Assembly: GCA_052039575.1 (NCBI GenBank)
Contig: JBQGEK010000218.1
Span: forward strand, 1 to 9,615
Origin: Patulibacter sp052039575
Lineage (GTDB): Bacteria; Actinomycetota; Thermoleophilia; Solirubrobacterales; Solirubrobacteraceae
Direction: 5' to 3'
Length of the DNA: 9,615 bases
The translations under genes and the position numbers were made by a program. Position 1 is the first letter of the stretch. Each line of letters begins with the position of its first letter. The notes beneath the pieces were generated by a model. It was not told the DNA's origin. It was given only the letters and a program-made list of their open reading frames with translations, and did not search any database. Below, in pieces: positions 5,026 to 9,615 of this stretch.

Positions 5026-6509
5026 CTAGATCCCCGCCAGCGCGGCGGGACGCACGTCACGGCCGCTCTGCTCGCCGAGGTAGCGGTCGACCATCCGGGC
5101 GCACTGACGCCCCTCGTTGATCGCCCAGACGATCAACGACTGCCCCCGGCGGCAGTCCCCCGCGGCGAAGACCGCGGGATCCGACGTCGTGTAGGTGCCG
5201 GCCTTGACGTTGCCGCGCTGGTCCTTGTCCAGGCGAAGGCCGTCGATCAGCTGCGCCTCGGGATGCAGGAAGCCCATCGCCAGCAGCACCAGCTCGGCCG
5301 GCTGCTCGCGCTCGGTGCCGTCGACCGCGGCGAACGGCGGCGCCGGCTCGGCCTGGGCGTAGCGCAGCTTCGCCACGCGTCCCTGGTCGTCGCCCTCGAG
5401 TCCGAGCGTGGCGACCGAGAAGTTCTGCACGCCCTTGCCGATCGCGCGCGCCTCCTCCATCGCGTAGCTGAGGCGGAACTTGGCCGGCCACAGCGGCCAC
5501 GGCGTGCGGTCGTCCGGGCGGTTGGTCGGCGGCTCGGGCAGCAGCTCGATCTGGACCACCGAAGCGGCCTCCTCGCGGATCGACTGCGCCACGCAGTCCG
5601 CACCGGTGTCGCCGCCGCCGATCACGACGACGTGCTTGCCGCGGGCGCTGATCCCCCGCGGGGTCGGGCGCGGAGCCTGGTGCGGAACGCCCTGGTCGTC
5701 CTGCGCCCAGCGGGTCCGCTCGTAGAGGTACTCCATCGCGAAGTGGACGCCCTCGAGCTGGCGGCCCTCGACCGGCAGGTCACGCGGGACCCGCGAGCCG
5801 ATCGCCAGGATCACCGCGTCGAACTCGGCCTTGAGCTCGTCGACGGTGACGTCGACGCCGACCTCGACGCCGCAGCGCAGCTCGACGCCCTCGGCGACGA
5901 GCTGCTGGACGCGGCGCTCGACGACCTGCTTCTCGATCTTGAAGTCCGGGACACCGAAGCGGATCAGCCCGCCGGCGGCCTCGTCGCGCTCGAACAGCAC
6001 CACGGCGTGGCCGGCGCGGCGCAGCTGCTGGGCGGCGGCCATCCCGGCCGGCCCCGACCCGACGACGGCGACCCGCTGACCGCTCTCGTGGGCCGGCGGC
6101 TGGGCGGTGACCCATCCCTCGTCCCAGGCGCGGTCGATGATCGTGTTCTCGATCTGCTTGATCGTGACGGCGTCGCCCTCGTTGATCTCGAGCACGCACG
6201 ACGCCTCGCACGGGGCCGGGCAGACGCGACCGGTGAACTCCGGGAAGTTGTTCGTCGCGTGCAGCTGGTCGATCGCCTCGCGCCAGCGCCCGGTGTAGAC
6301 CAGGTCGTTCCAGTCCGGGATCAGGTTGCCCAGCGGGCAGCCGTTGTGACAGAACGGCACGCCGCAGCTCATGCACCGGGCGCCCTGCTGCTGGATCTCC
6401 TCGACCGGACGGTCGAGGATGAACTCCTGGTAGTTCCCGGCGCGGCGCGCCGGGTCGTCCCACTTGACGGGGGACCGCTGGATCTCGAGGAATCCGCCGA
6501 GCTTGCCCA

Positions 6510-6510
<1 letters not shown>
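5026..6510 (-). CDS. gltD: Glutamate synthase (NADPH) small subunit
   Basis: This beta subunit of GOGAT takes electrons from NADPH through FAD and iron-sulfur clusters and passes them to GltB, where glutamine and 2-oxoglutarate become two glutamates. At 494 residues it has the usual length. The N-terminal ferredoxin-like part carries the cluster cysteines Cys46, Cys49, Cys54 and Cys58 (CMSCGVPFCHNGCPLGN), followed by Cys97, Cys101 and Cys105 (RVCPAPCEASC). The FAD Rossmann motif is GSGPAG at 151-156 with a partner acidic residue at FERDE. The NADPH-binding Rossmann motif is VVIGGGDTGADC at 295-306. The closing FAD motif is VFAAGDCRRGQSL at 447-459. The ATG at 6510 shares one base with the gltB stop (TGATG) and has AGAGGG six bases upstream inside gltB, so the two genes are translationally coupled and made in step, as their complex requires. 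Nothing is missing or unusual. Confidence 0.97.

Positions 6511-9615
<3,105 letters not shown>

Overview
The window is very G+C-rich DNA in which almost every codon of the real genes ends in G or C. Leaderless-looking promoters, a fused ECF sigma/anti-sigma protein and an actinobacterial style of gene content suggest a high-GC actinomycete, perhaps of the Thermoleophilia (Solirubrobacterales and relatives). That placement is inference, because no rRNA or tRNA gene is present.

Layout. Bases 1-150 may be the tail of a gene running in from the left (+). It is followed after 7 nt by a + strand gene (158-1123) for a CrtC/AttH-like beta-barrel protein. Bases 1124-1260 are a convergent intergenic stretch. 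Everything from 1261 to the right edge is on the minus strand. Read in transcription order this is: gltB (5' end beyond the window), gltD overlapping it by one base, a TetR-family regulator, a protein with an N-terminal Zn cluster and a glycosylase-like core, a membrane-anchored ECF sigma factor carrying its own anti-sigma-type zinc motif, and a small acidic protein of unknown function.

How the genes work together. gltBD encode NADPH-dependent glutamate synthase (GOGAT), a housekeeping pair for ammonium assimilation. A 7-bp G/C-only hairpin 19 bases past the gltD stop probably ends that operon; it also lies where the -35 region of the tetR gene would be and so could be an operator. The next four genes do not look like one tight operon. 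They are 56-90 bases apart, and each has an AT-rich -10-like hexamer 6-13 bases before its start codon, which suggests separate, leaderless or nearly leaderless transcripts.

The least ordinary part is 1261-4268. The sigma protein (436 aa) has regions 2 and 4, then C-X25-H-X3-C-X2-C, the spacing of the redox-sensitive anti-sigma factor RsrA. A transmembrane segment and a Pro/Ala/Ser/Thr-rich tail of about 125 residues follow. This amounts to a one-protein signalling device. Its two neighbours are unassigned and could be partners or targets, but the sequence alone does not show that. No mobile element, CRISPR array or RNA gene was seen.
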